Assembly (NCBI GenBank): GCA_958450365.1
Contig: CAUEEP010000387.1
Location: forward strand, 186,001-250,000
Source of the DNA: Mesorhabditis belari
Taxonomy: Eukaryota > Nematoda > Chromadorea > Rhabditida > Rhabditidae
Length of the DNA stretch: 64,000 nt
Reading direction: 5' to 3'
Shown here: piece by piece, positions 23,671 through 34,713 of the stretch
Numbering within the stretch: position 1 is the stretch's first letter
Layout of the letters: every line of letters begins with the position of its first letter
Translations under genes and position numbers: made by a program
Notes under the pieces: generated by a model
What the model was told of the DNA's origin: nothing
Databases searched by the model: none
What the model saw: only the letters and a program-made list of their open reading frames with translations

Positions 23671-26394
23671 AGAATTTTATAATATTTTATAAAATTGACA
23701 GTTTAAGTACTCGATTCTTTTGATACTTTATACTTTTGATATACGGAAGTTAGATTTTTGATTCTTTTCTTGATTTTGGTTGATTTTGATGGATTTTGAT
23801 TGATTTTGATGGATTTTTCTTGATTTTGGTCGATTTTGATTGATTTTTCTTGATTTTGATGCATTTTGATCGATTTTAGGACCAAAATATTAGCTGTAGA
23901 GGTGCAAAATAGTAATATAATAGGATTCAAGAGAGAAATGGGCTAATCCTTTTGTGCAAATAGACTAGATTAGCACAGCTTTTGGCTAGAAAAAAAAGAA
24001 AATAATAATAGCCGATTCAAATACCCAATCTTTCCCACTTTCATTCTACTTTGAGCTTCTTTTTAACGCATCTAGAACATTCAATTCTAGAACATTCAAT
24101 TCTTTAATTTTCTCTATGAAAAAGACCAATAAACGGACTATAAGTGCACTAGAAAGGGTGTGTTTACGATTTCTAACCACAAAATACAAAGAAAAGTCTA
24201 ATACAAGACGAAAAAATGATGAAAATCGAAAAAATGAAAAAAATGATCAACTCAATCACTAAAAAAACTTGAATTTTCTTGCTTAAACGAATAAAATTCA
24301 ATTCAATTACCCTTTAAAAAAAAAAAGCTTTTTCTCGTAAATCATTTCAAAATGAGCAATAAATGCGAATTGGATTTGGTTAAAACTCGAAAAAGCTGAA
24401 CACAGCTTGAAAGTACACAGCTGAAAAGGGTTGGCTTTAAAATCTTTTCGAAAATCATCATTTGTTGTCTTTTTTTGATGCAAATTTTCAATCTGGAACT
24501 CACCAAATCCAATTCGCTAGGAAATTCTCGTTTTAAAGCGAAATTGAAATTTTTTTTTCCCCACTTTTTTTCAATCTGGAATTCACACTATAGTAAAAAC
24601 TCATTTTTGATTGAAATTTTTAAAAAATTGTTTTTTCCAATTTTTTCCAATAATTCTCGTGGTTTAAGAGCTCTTTTTTTAGCAATTAATTATTTATTTC
24701 TTTTCTTTTTCTTCTCAATAACTTCTCATTACTTTTTTTCTCACTTTTACCCCCGAAAAAGCTCAAAGAAAGATTTTTTCCTTTGAAAAGTTCGTTTTTA
24801 TTGTATTTTTTAGGTTTTTGAAGGGTTTTAAAGCAAAAGAATGGAAATTTTCGAAAAATTTGATCTAATTTGACCTCCTAGCTCTTGAAACAACTGAAAA
24901 ATAAGCTAAAAAATCGATAACCTTTCTCTTTATCTTTCATTTAACCTTTTTAAAACCTTATTCCAACCCCTTACTTACAATTGATGCTCACATTTTAAGC
25001 ATAAATTTGATTTCATGCACCTTTTATAGCTTTTCACATCATCTATCTCATTTTTCTTTTAGTACTTTTCAATCTGGAAGCCACACAATACAATTCGCTA
25101 GGAAATTCTCGGTTTTAAGCGAAAGTGAAATTTTCAAAATTCTTTTCCTTTCGAATTCTTCAATTTCAAAGCGTAAATGAAAATTTTCTTTTTTCATTTT
25201 TTTCAATCTGGAAGACACACTATAGAAATTTCTATTAAAAGCTTATTTTTAAACGAAATTGAAATTTCCAAAATTCTTTTTCTTCCAAATTTTTCAATTT
25301 AGAAGCTTAACTGAAAATTTTCTTTTGTCATTTTTTCAATCTGGAATTCACACAATACAATTCGCTAGGAAATTCTCGTTTTTAAGCAAAATTGAGATTT
25401 CCAAAAAACCTTTTGCTTTCCAATATTTTCCTAGTCCAATAATTCATCTCATAGCTGAGAAAAGAGCTCTTTTTTTCAGCTATGAATTATTTATATCCCT
25501 TTTTTTCCTTTCAACAACCGAACACATTACTTTTTTTTCTCACTTTCACTCCCGAAAAAAGCTCAAAAAAAGGATGTAAACGATGGGAAAATTGATAGAA
25601 AAAGTTAGTTTTTTACGGCTTTTTTTTAGCTTTACAGATTGTTTTAAAGTAAAAGCTTGAACATTTTCGAAATTATTGATAACTTTTGCCCAACTAGCTC
25701 TTAGATCTTTTAAGCTTTCAAGCTTTTTACTCACAGTTTAAGCATACATTTAGAGTATAAATTCTCAAAAATTTCAAAAGTACCTAGAGGTTTTTGGCTC
25801 GTTTTTCTATAATCTAAATGAATTTTTCATCTTTCGATATTTTTCTATAATTCTTTGACTATAGAAGTTTGACTATTTTGGCTGTTAGAACTAGCACCAA
25901 ACAAAAGAAAACAAAACTAGCTTCAAGATCATTTTCCCTAGGCCAAAAGAATTTTGGCTGTTAAAACTAGTTTGCCTGTTAGAACTAGAATAGTTTGGCT
26001 GTTAGAACTAGCACCAAACAAAACAAAACAAAACTAGCTTCAAGATCATTTTCCCTAGACCAAAAGAATTTCTTGCAAATTGTTATGTATAGAAAAGGAG
26101 CTAAAGAAGGCTGAAAGAAGAGAAAAAGAAAAAAAAATTGGCTGGTAGGGCCTGGTCCTTTGTGTCACCAAAAGAAAAAGAAGGGGGGGGGGGGGAAAGG
26201 AAAAATGGCTTTCTTTTTCTCTTTCTTGAATCTTTTCCCTTTTCTCCATGGCCTTTATCAAGCTTTTTCTAGTTTTCTTTTAGATAACTTCAATGGATTA
26301 TATAATTTCTGAAACTTTATCTAAAATCTAAAGAGTTAAAGAATTGATTTGTCTTGCTTTTTGAGTTAATGGAGAGATTTGGCTGGCTTGGGCC

Positions 26395-27423
26395 TGGCTG
26401 GCTTGGGCCTGGCTGGCTGGAATCCTGATTCGATCAACTAGAAACCAGATCTCGATTATGATTGATGCTTGAACTGGTCTGAAACTAGCTCTAAAGGTCT
26501 GAAGGGAAATCCAAGGCTTCTAGTTTAAGCTGATGATAATAACATTGGTCAAGTCAGAGCTCAGTTTGAGTTCGATTACGGTTGCCTCACTTTGCCTTAG
26601 CCGAACTGACGAAGGATTACGGTAGTTTAGATGTCTCTTAGCAAAGCTAGAGAGTCCTAGAGTCCTAGAGTCCAAGAGTTCTAGAGTTCTAGAATTCTAG
26701 ACTCCTAGAGTCCAAGAGTCCTAGAGTCCAAGAGTTCTAGAGTTCGTAGACTTTAGATTAGTTCTTCCACCACTATGCAACAGCGATTCTCTTCTCCCCA
26801 GAGTGTCCCCTATGGGCCCTTCATCTTCCCTTTCCCTCTCTTCTCCTTCCTCTTCCATTCGTTTTCCCATTTTCTTCATCTTTTCCTTTTCTTTTTCCGA
26901 TTTCCTTTTTTTTGACCCCCACTTTTTCTGATCCAATTTCCGTTCGAGAGCCTTTTTTTCCTAAACCACTGGCTCTCAAAAAAAAGCGCATAAAGCGGCT
27001 CGACACTCCTCAAAAAAGAGCTTTTTTTTGGTCATTTTGTTTTTTGTGAAAATAAACTTTTAAAAAAACAAACATTAGCCTTTGTTTTTCTATAGATTTT
27101 TGTGTCAATTATTACTTTGATTTAATCAAATTAAGCCGATCATTTAGTCTATAAATAAGATTGAAAAAAAAAGTTAATCAAAAGTGCTTTATTGTACAAG
27201 AGTTTAGATTAGTTTACTGTCGTTTTTTTAGCCTCTATTAACCCCAATTCAAAAATTCTAGAATTATTCTAAAAAAGCCAGGTTTAAAGCCAAAGGTTTA
27301 GATCGATTTTCGCCTTTTTTTGAACCCTAGTTTGTTCGAAAAGGCTTAGGCAAAAGCGAAAAATTTTGAGCTGACTTGGCTTGGCCTAGAAAAGTAATTG
27401 TAAGCTAGGTTAGATCTTTAGTT
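26395..27423. repeat. Right flank of the 5-kb duplication; no gene
   Basis: Homologous to 51405-52403. It contains GGCTTGGGCCTGGCT repeats (26385-26425), an imperfect AGAGTCCTAGAGTTCTAG array (26635-26755) and a C/T-rich stretch (26770-26950) whose open frames on both strands are compositional. Confidence 0.7.
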
Positions 27424-27777
27424 GAGCTTCTCTAGACCTTGAGCTTTTCTAGACCTTGAGCTTCTCTAGACCTTGAGCTTCTCTAGACCTTGAGCTTCTC
27501 TAGACCTTGAGCTTCTCTAGACCTCGAGCTTCTCTAGACCTCGAGCTTCTCTAGACCTTGAGCTTCTCTAGACCTTGAGCTTCTCTAGACCTTGAGCTTC
27601 TCTAGACCTCGAGCTTCTCTAGACCTCGAGCTTCTCTAGACCTTGAGCTTCTCTAGACCTTGAGCTTCTCTAGACCTCGAGCTTCTCTAGACCTTGAGCT
27701 TCTCTAGACCTTGAGCTTCTCTAGACCTTGGGCTTCTCTAGACCTCGAGCTTCTCTAGACCTTGAGCTTCTCTAGAA
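27424..27777. repeat. 17-bp minisatellite, about 21 units
   Basis: Unit GAGCTTCTCTAGACCTT with a CTT/CTC variant. The homologous position at 52404-52453 holds only about three units, so the array length changed after the two segments separated. Confidence 0.95.
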
Positions 27778-29565
27778 AGTGCACAGAAAGACATTTACAG
27801 TATAAAGATGCAAAATAAACCTACTTTTTGGCAACTTCAATTTACCAAATCAAATTTCTTTATTTCACTTTACATTTTCCGTCAAATTCTCGAACTCGAC
27901 ACTTATTTTCGCCTCAAAATCTAGCTCATTTTGTTCGATTTTTTGCGTTGATTCGGGTTTTTGATTGATTTTTAATTGATTTTTGGGTAAATTCGGGTTA
28001 AAAATCGGTCAAAAATTGCCAAAAAGTCAGTGAATTTTGAGAAATTTTCTCGAATTTCTTTCTCACTAAATTTTCGCTTTTTAATCTGCTTTCTCAATTC
28101 TCTAATTTCTCTAATTTTCTATTTAAGTTTAAAGCTTAGTGATTAGTGATTAGATTAGCGCGTGAGCTTTTTGAGGTCTGGTTCGGATCCTTTTGCTGTC
28201 AAACATTTTACTTTCTTTCAAAAATGACTTTAAAATTCAGTTTTCTCATTTTGTGAGCGGAAAAACGAAGGAGAGATTTGGAATCGATGAAAAAAATTGA
28301 ATAAAATGAGCTAGATGAACAAAATGACGCGAAGCTAAGTGTCAAATTCGAGAGTATTATTCGTTTTCTGCTTTTCTACCCACTAAAAATCCCGGGTTTT
28401 CTAGAAAAAGTGGGAATTTTTCTTCATTTTCTCCCAACTTCACCTCCCAGGCTTCTCTCGATTCTATTCAAATTGTTTTCTACAACTTTGATTCCTTTTT
28501 GCTACAATTTTGATTCCTTTTTAACTACAAATTTGGTTCTTTTTTAGCTACAATTTTGATTCCTTTTCTCTAGAAATTTGGTTCCTTTTCTCTACAATTT
28601 TGATTCCTTTTCGCTACCCACTGGAAATCCCGGGTTTTCTAGAAAAAGTGGGAATTTTTCTTCATTTTCTCCCAACTTCACCTCCCAGGCTTCTCTCGAT
28701 TCTATTCAAATTGTTTTCTACAATTTTGGTTTCTTTTGTTTACAAATTTGGTTCCTTTGTGCTATAAATTTGATTCCTTTTCTCTACAATTTTCATTCCT
28801 TTTCTCTACAAATTTGGTTTCTCAACTTTTGAGTGTGTTTCTTGAAAAAAGCTCTTGAAATCGTTTCTCTTTATTTTCTCTGAGAAAACATTGGCTTAAA
28901 GTCTTTTCTTTTGTTCTTTTCATTGTCTCAATTCAAGATTTTAACTGAATTTATGTAAAAATTCAATTTTTTACAACAAATTTTCTTTAGAAATAAATCT
29001 TGTTTGATTTTTAAAAAAAAAGGCCAAATTTCCTCTCGCTAATTGGATCTATTTTTTGTCGGAAAAAGAATTAAATAACGAATTGAATAACGAAATTTAG
29101 AGGAATTGAGTTTCTTCAGCTTTTCAAAGAAGAAACTACCATAAAAGATGTTGTTCTCTTGTTTTTGACTTCTTAAAACATCCAAGTCCATTCCCGAATC
29201 TTCTGAGCATTTAAAGTCAACCTTTAAAGTCAATCCAAGTTTACCTTTCCTTTTCTCTACAGATTTATTTCCTTTTCTCTACAATTTCGTTCCTTTTCGC
29301 TACAAATTTGGTTTTTAAATGACTTTTCTCCATTCAAACGACTGAATATCCAAATTTTTCGGCGTGAAATCACTTCTGTAAACATCATTCCTTCAAGAAA
29401 TTCCCCTGTTTACCCAGAGCTTACCTCTTTTTTTTTCTCTTTTTCTCACTCTTTCTTTTACTACTCGATTTTTCTCAATCAAACCCTTGAATCTTCACTT
29501 CCAAAAGAAAATCTCAATCTAAACCTTTAAATTTCTACTTAAATGCCATCATAAAGATCATGATT
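27778..29565. repeat. AT-rich low-complexity region with direct repeats
   Basis: No gene seen. Two direct copies of a roughly 100-bp unit begin with CCCACT and contain AATCCCGGGTTTTCTAG (28376-28475 and 28614-28717). Between and after them lie TACAATTTTGATTCC-type units (28480-28830, 29245-29310). 28830-29045 is an inverted part of block S. 27780-28720 recurs at 52450-53190. Confidence 0.7.
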
Positions 29566-29900
29566 TGAATAGCCGAGTGGCTAGCGGTCTTGGCTGAGCT
29601 TGGCTGAGCTTGGCTGAGCTTGGCTGAGCTTGGCTGAGCTTGGCCGAGCTTGGCTGAGCTTGGCCGAGCTTGGCTGAGCTTGGCTGAGCTTGGCTGAGCT
29701 TGGCTGAGCTTGGCTGAGCTTGGCTGAGCTTGGCTGAGCTTGGCTGAGCTTGGCTGAGCTTGGCTGAGCTTGGCTGAGCTTGGCTGAGCTTGGCTGAGCT
29801 TGGCTGAGCTTGGCTGAGCTTGGCTGAGCTTGGCTGAGCTTGGCTGAGCTTGGCCGAGCTTGGCCATCGATCTTGGCCCCAGTTCGATCTCAAGTACGAC
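29566..29900 (+). repeat. tRNA-like element with an internal 10-bp minisatellite
   Basis: Starts AATAGCCGAGTGGCTAGCGG, like the D-arm/A-box of a Ser or Leu tRNA. It ends with a B-box-like AGTTCGATCTC near 29881-29891. Between them about 27 copies of TGGCTGAGCT (TGGCCGAGCT in a few) occupy 29591-29865. The unit itself resembles an A box (TRGYNNARNNGG). The open frames through the array exist only because the unit has few stops. Confidence 0.8.
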
Positions 29901-30850
29901 AAAATTTTTCCTTAACTCTAAACATTTTCTAAACACTATAACTTTTCATTGTGCGTTCCAATTCGATGATTGAATTCAAAATCGAATGAAAAATTCTACA
30001 AAAATTACAGAAAATTGGCTTAATCAAGGAATTTCTTGAAAAAACGTTGAAAAAATGTTTAATAAACCGTCTAGAGTTGAAATTTTGATAAATTTTAGTG
30101 ATTCTTTTTGTTTATCTTGTTTATCTTCTTTTATTTTTGCTTATAGCTTCGTTTTGAAGCTGATTTTTTGAGCAAAAATTTTATTTTAACGAAATTTTCG
30201 CTCTTTTCACTTTTTTTTTTACATAAAAGCTTAAAATTGTTAAAATTTTGTGAAATTTGTATTTTATTTGTATTAGTATTCTAGCATTCTTTAGAAATTT
30301 AAGCATTTTAAAAAAGAAAAGAAAGAAGTGACTAGAGATTTAACGATTTTTAAGAAAAAAAAGAAAAAAAGCGTTTTTTGGCTAATGAACTCGATTTTTT
30401 CGCTGATTTTTAAGCCAATTCTTTCCCTGATTCTTCTTTTTTTGAACAAAGAAACGAGAAAATACTCTTTCTATAGAAAAGAGAAAAAAAAGAAAACATT
30501 TTCTTTCGTTTTTGAAATTTGAAATGTTGAAAATGATTGAAATTTGTAGAAAAAAAACGGGGAAATCATCAAACTCCAAACCCTTTTTTTTATTTAACCA
30601 CCTTTCCCCATTCTGACCATTTCTTTTTGTTCTGTGACTTCCAGATCACAAATATTGCTTTTTGCATTTGCTGATTTGTGGTTTTGATTTGCTGATTTCT
30701 CAGGGAAACCTTTGCAGATTGAAAACCGAATTTGATTGGGCTTAGTTTTTCCCTTTTTCGTAAACACAACCTATCTGACACCTCAATTTTCAATCTTTCT
30801 CCACAAGAAGCGAGAAAATTAAAGAATTTAGTGCGCCAGAAGGGTGCGTT
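29901..30850. other. AT-rich spacer; no gene
   Basis: Long T and A runs. A GTGACTTCCAGATCAC variant of the dispersed motif lies near 30636, and one copy of the AGTGCGCCAGAAGG motif at 30829-30855. No credible coding region. Confidence 0.6.
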
Positions 30851-30858
30851 TATAAAAG
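30851..30858 (+). promoter_or_regulatory. TATA-like box
   Basis: TATAAAAG about 50 bp upstream of the YRNPS-repeat frame. It overlaps the end of a dispersed 25-bp motif, so it may be a by-product of that motif and not a promoter. Confidence 0.2.
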
Positions 30859-30902
30859 AGCACAAACTACATTTCTAGTAAAGATGTAAAGAGTAAAGAT
30901 GG

Positions 30903-31248
30903 TGGCTACAGTAAGCCAGGAAACAGTTACAGCAATCCTAGATACAGTATGCTTAACGGCTACAGGAATCCTGGGTACAGACTGTCTAACGATTACAGTA
31001 GTCCTAGCTACAGTAGTCGTAGCTACGGGAAGCCTAGCTACAGGAATCCTATCTACAGGAATCCTAGCTACAGGAATCCGAGCTACAGTAGTCCTATCTA
31101 CAGGAATCCTAGCTACAGGAATCCTAGCTACAGTAGTCCTAGCTACAGGAATCCTAGCTACAGTAGTCCTATCCACAGGAATCCTAGCTACAATATTGCT
31201 AACGACTACAGAAATCCTAGCTACAGTACGCCCAAAAGGATAGAGTAA
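30903..31248 (+). repeat. 15-bp minisatellite, possible YRNPS-repeat ORF
   Basis: Units of GGAATCCTAGCTACA and AGTCCTAGCTACAGT. The ATG at 30949 opens a frame of 99 codons of tandem Y-[RS]-[NS]-P-[SI] pentapeptides ending KRIE. Other frames on both strands are also open, as expected because the unit length is divisible by three. The array grades into degenerate units up to about 31312. Coding is possible but unproven. Confidence 0.5.
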
Positions 31249-31441
31249 TCCTAGCAGAGTATGCTTGACGGTTACAGTAATGCTAGTTACAGTATGCTTA
31301 ACGGCTACAGTATCCAGATCCAGATCCAGATTACCCACCTTTCCCGGTTCATTTAACCAATTTTTTTTTGTTCTGTTTGATATTGTTTTAGATTGTTTAC
31401 AGACATCAATCTACTACATTTCCATTTAAATACCATCATTT

Positions 31442-31518
31442 TAGCCGAATGGCTAACGATTTTGGTCACCGATCTTGACCGATCCAATGTCCCGGGTTCG
31501 ATACCGGGACATTGGATC
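31442..31518 (+). repeat. tRNA-like sequence, family 2, extended T-arm hairpin
   Basis: TAGCCGAATGGCTAACG resembles an A box and GGGTTCGATACC a B box. The B-box loop is enclosed by a perfect 15-bp inverted repeat, GATCCAATGTCCCGG and its complement (31480-31517), much longer than a normal T stem. Confidence 0.65.
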
Positions 31519-31559
31519 AAATTTTTTGTTTTTTGTTTTAAATAATTTTTTAAGCACTA

Positions 31560-31870
31560 GAGACTTTCTTGTGCATTCCAGATTAACAATTAAGCTAACT
31601 GGCTAGCGAGCTTGACCACCGATCTAATGATCTGATGATCCAGGGTTCGATCCCGGGTTCAACCAAATGTTTTTTCTTCTCTAAACAAATTTCTAAGCAC
31701 AACAAAATCTCTTGTGCATTCCAGATTGACAATTAAGCTAAGTGGCTAGCGATCTTGACCACGGATCTAACGAGCTAATGATCCAGGGTTCGATCCCGGG
31801 TTCGACTCCGGGCTCAACTAAATTTTTTTCTTTTCTAAACACAACAACATCTCTTGTGCATTCCAGATTG
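31560..31870 (+). repeat. Two tandem tRNA-like units, family 2
   Basis: About 140-bp units, each with CTTGTGCATTCCAGATT, then AAGCTAAGTGGCTAGCG (A-box-like), then CCAGGGTTCGATCCCGGG (B-box-like), then a T-rich tail. tRNA-like parts lie at 31591-31664 and 31734-31818. They resemble a tRNA-derived SINE. Further copies are in intron 2 of the RCC1-like gene and inverted near 61815-61990. Confidence 0.7.
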
Positions 31871-32101
31871 ACAATTAAATTGAAAATTGATTAGAAAACA
31901 CTTTAAGAATTTCATAAAATTATCTTGATCAAGAAATTTGTTGTAAAAAACTTTCAAAAAACGTTTAAATTCAAAATTTTTGATGGATTTTTGAGCTTTT
32001 TTTCTATTCTATAAAGTATTTGATATATCTATTTGTTATTTTTTATTTAATTTATCTATTTTAGGTAGATTAGTTGGTAGAATAGAGGTCAAAAAGCTGA
32101 A

Positions 32102-33043
32102 ATGTCGGAGATAAAAAGATGGACTTTATTGTCATTATTGGATCCAGAATTTGTTAATAATATAAAAGTAAGTTTTAGAAGTTTTTTAATAAGTTTAAAT
32201 GCTAAATGATAAAGGAATTTGATAGCTTTGAAAGCTTTTGTTGAAAGCTTTCAAAGCTTTAATTAAAAGCTTTGAAAGCTTTAATTGAAAGCTTTGAAAG
32301 CTTTAATTAAAAGCTTTTCTTTCCAGGAATGCATCGTTTTTGGAAGTGCTGGTTGCGAGGCGCTCATTCACACGAAAGATGATCAAGTTTATGGCCTAGG
32401 CACCAATTATTGCTGTTGGTTGGGTAAGTAAACAGCGAAATCTCGAATCTCATCGTTTAGCTAAATGGCTAGCGATCTTGACTACCGATCTAATGAGCTA
32501 ATGATCCAGGGTTCGATCCCGGGTTCGACCCCAGGCTCGACCAAATTGTTTTCTTTTCTAAACACAACAACATCTCTTGTGCCTTCCAGATTGACAATTA
32601 AGCTAAGTGGCTAGCGATCTTGACCACGGATCTAATGAGCTAATGATCCAGGGTTCGATCCCGGGTTCGACCTCAGGCTCGACCAAATTTTTTTCTTTTC
32701 TAGACACAACAACTTCTCTTGTGCCTTCCAGATTGACAATTAAATTGAAAATCGAATAGAAAACTCTACAAGAATTGCGGAAAATTAGCGTGATCGCTTG
32801 ATTTGATAATTTCAGGAGTTCCATCTGGCTCTTTTGAACCACTAAAGATCGATTTGCTTTGCGGGAAACGGATAAAGCAATTTGCGTATGGATCAGGTGA
32901 GATAAAATGGATAAAAAGCTTCAGATAAGTTCAAGAATTCCTCGATAACAAATAAAAAATCGAAAATTTAGGTCCTCATTTGTTAGCTTTATCAGAAAGC
33001 GGTGAAGTTTTTGCTTGGCGGCATAACTCTTTTGGGCAATTGG
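32102..33043 (+). CDS. RCC1/RCBTB-like protein, 5' exons only (truncated)
   Basis: Four exons: 32102-32167, 32327-32423, 32816-32896 and 32972-33043, with GTAAGT or GTGAGA donors and phases 0, 1, 1, 1 that all agree. An acceptor (CTATTTTAG, ending at 32064) precedes the ATG. The roughly 105 residues follow the start of vertebrate RCBTB1/2 closely: a KRWTLLSLLDPEF opening, CIVFGSAGCEAL, VYGLGTNY, then CGKRIKQFAYGSGPHLLALS and GEVFAWRHNSFGQLG, i.e. the first RCC1 blades. The usual AWGHN reads AWRHN. No further RCC1 blades or BTB domain are found downstream. The fourth exon leaves phase 1, which does not fit the next visible exon (34714). The gene is therefore cut short or missing exons. Introns 1, 2 and 4 hold AAAGCTTT repeats, tRNA-like units and a 0.85-kb satellite. 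Exon 2 is also present inverted at 62016-62112. Confidence 0.7.
32219..32318. repeat. AAAGCTTT-rich repeat in intron 1
   Basis: About four to five units of GAAAGCTTTAATTAAAAGCTTT-like sequence. The inverted copy is at 62125-62205. Confidence 0.8.
32457..32690 (+). repeat. Two tRNA-like units in intron 2 of the RCC1-like gene
   Basis: Family-2 units at 32457-32542 and 32597-32684, each with TGGCTAGCGATCTTGAC and CCAGGGTTCGATCCCGGG. They have the same strand as the host gene, so pol III-type promoter boxes sit in its intron. Confidence 0.65.
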
Positions 33044-33053
33044 GTAAGTGAAA

Positions 33054-33900
33054 CGGCTCTCTTTCAGTGAACTGGCTCTCTTTCATAGAACTGGCTCTCT
33101 TTCAATGAACCGGCTCTCTTTCAATGAACCGGCTCTCTTTCATAGAAAGGGCTCTCTTTCAATGAACCGGCTCTCTTTCATAGAAAGGGCTCTCTTTCAA
33201 TGAACCGGCTCTCTTTCAATGAACCGGCTCTCTTTCATAGAAAGGGCTCTCTTTCAATGAACCGGCTCTCTTTCATAGAAAGGGCTCTCTTTCAATGAAC
33301 CGGCTCTCTTTCAATGAACCGGCTCTCTTTCATAGAAAGGGCTCTCTTTCAATGAACCGGCTCTCTTTCAATGAACCGGCTCTCTTTCATAGAAAGGGCT
33401 CTCTTTCAATGAACCGGCTCTCTTTCATAGAAAGGGCTCTCTTTCAATGAACCGGCTCTCTTTCAATGAACCGGCTCTCTTTCATAGAAAGGGCTCTCTT
33501 TCAATGAACCGGCTCTCTTTCAATGAACCGGCTCTCTTTCATAGAAAGGGCTCTCTTTCAATGAACCGGCTCTCTTTCAATGAACCGGCTCTCTTTCATA
33601 GAACCGGCTCTCTTTCATAGAACCGGCTCTCTTTCATAGAACCGGCTCTCTTTCATAGAACCGGCTCTCTTTCATAGAACCGGCTCTCTTTCATAGAACC
33701 GGCTCTCTTTCAATGAACCGGCTCTCTTTCATAGAACCGGCTCTCTTTCATAGAACCGGCTCTCTTTCAATGAACCGGCTCTCTTTCATAGAACCGGCTC
33801 TCTTTCATAGAACCGGCTCTCTTTCAATGAACCGGCTCTCTTTCATAGAACCGGCTCTCTTTCAGTGAAACGGCTCTCTTTCAGTGAAACGGCTCTCTTT
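33054..33900. repeat. 19-bp minisatellite with higher-order structure
   Basis: About 45 units of CGGCTCTCTTTCAATGAAC. Three unit types alternate: ...CAATGAACC, ...CATAGAAAG and ...CATAGAACC. In 33120-33600 the first two are ordered mostly as A-A-B or A-B blocks (57 and 38 bp). From 33600 the third type takes over. Lies after exon 4 of the RCC1-like gene. Confidence 0.95.
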
Positions 33901-34713
33901 AAATCAATCTTTAAATCAGTACCACAAAGTTTGCAGTACCACAAAGTTTGCAGTACCACAAAGTTTGCAGTACCACAAAGTTTGCAGTACTGCAAACTTA
34001 GAAGTTTGTAGTGGAACAAAGATCTGTCTTACTTTGGTAAATGATAAAATTCTTTAATAGTCGTGCACTTTCTAATAGTATTGCGGTTCGAGAGGGGGTT
34101 GAAAAAATAGTACTACTATTAGAGAGAATACGGTAAATTTCAATAAAAAAACATTAAATTTCAATAAAAAAACATTAAATTTCAATAAAAATCCTCCTTT
34201 ATAGTTCTTTCATAGTTCCTATTTAGTTCCTTCAAAGCTCCTTTAAAGCTCCTTTAAAGCTCCTTCAAAGCTCCTTTAAAGCTCCTTCAAAGCTCCTTCA
34301 AAGCTCTTTAAAGCTCCTTTAAAGCTCCTTTAAAGCTCCTTCAAAGCTCTTTAAAGCTCCTTCAAAGCTCCTTCAAAGCTCCTTCAAAGCTCCTTCAAAG
34401 CTCCTTTAAAGCTCCTTTAAAGCTCCTTTAAAGTTCCTTTAAAGTTCCTTCAAAGCTCCTTCAAAGCTCCTTTAAAGCTCCTTCAAAGCTCCTTTAAAGC
34501 TCCTTTAAAGCTCCTTTATAGTTCATTAAATTTCAATAAAAACATTATATTTCAATAAAAAAACATTAAATTTCAGTAAAAAAACATTAAATTTCAATTA
34601 AATATGAATTAAAATTGAAATTGATTTTTTTAGAACTCTTAGAACTTTTAGAACGACTATTTAATTTAATTTACTATTTAATTTTAAGCTATTATTTACA
34701 AATTTCTTTTTAG
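33901..34713. repeat. Further small satellites; no exon found
   Basis: 33918-33993: 4.5 units of AGTACCACAAAGTTTGC. 34065-34135: degenerate CTACTATTAGAGAGAATACGG element. 34140-34195 and 34515-34605: AAATTTCAATAAAAAAACATT units. 34230-34515: roughly 25 units of AAAGCTCCTTT/C. I looked for the missing RCC1 exon here and found none. Confidence 0.8.

Larger units (their letters stand above)
16320..26395. repeat. 5.03-kb tandem duplication (two units)
   Basis: Unit 1 spans about 16320-21349 and unit 2 about 21350-26395. The phrase TTTTCCGATTAGACTAGTGG starts both, at 16321 and 21351, giving a period of 5030 bp. The junction near 21345 joins GGAGATTTGGCTGGC to that phrase. In unit 2 the same GGCTGGC continues into sequence at 26386 that unit 1 lacks, so unit 2 keeps the original right flank. 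Unit 1 keeps the original left flank. The differences I can see are mostly homopolymer length changes. Confidence 0.9.

Noticed and set aside
26721..27006. Lys/Glu-rich minus-strand frames (KKRKSEKEKEK)
   Set aside because: A C/T-rich tract read backwards. The tract is duplicated at 51709-52020 with homopolymer indels that alter the frame.
29535..29936. AQPSSAKLSQ-type proteins on the minus strand
   Set aside because: Translation of the TGGCTGAGCT satellite in a tRNA-like element; two frames give the same repeat.
33054..33900. CRISPR-like array
   Set aside because: Repeats are contiguous 19-bp units without unique spacers, and the genome is eukaryotic.
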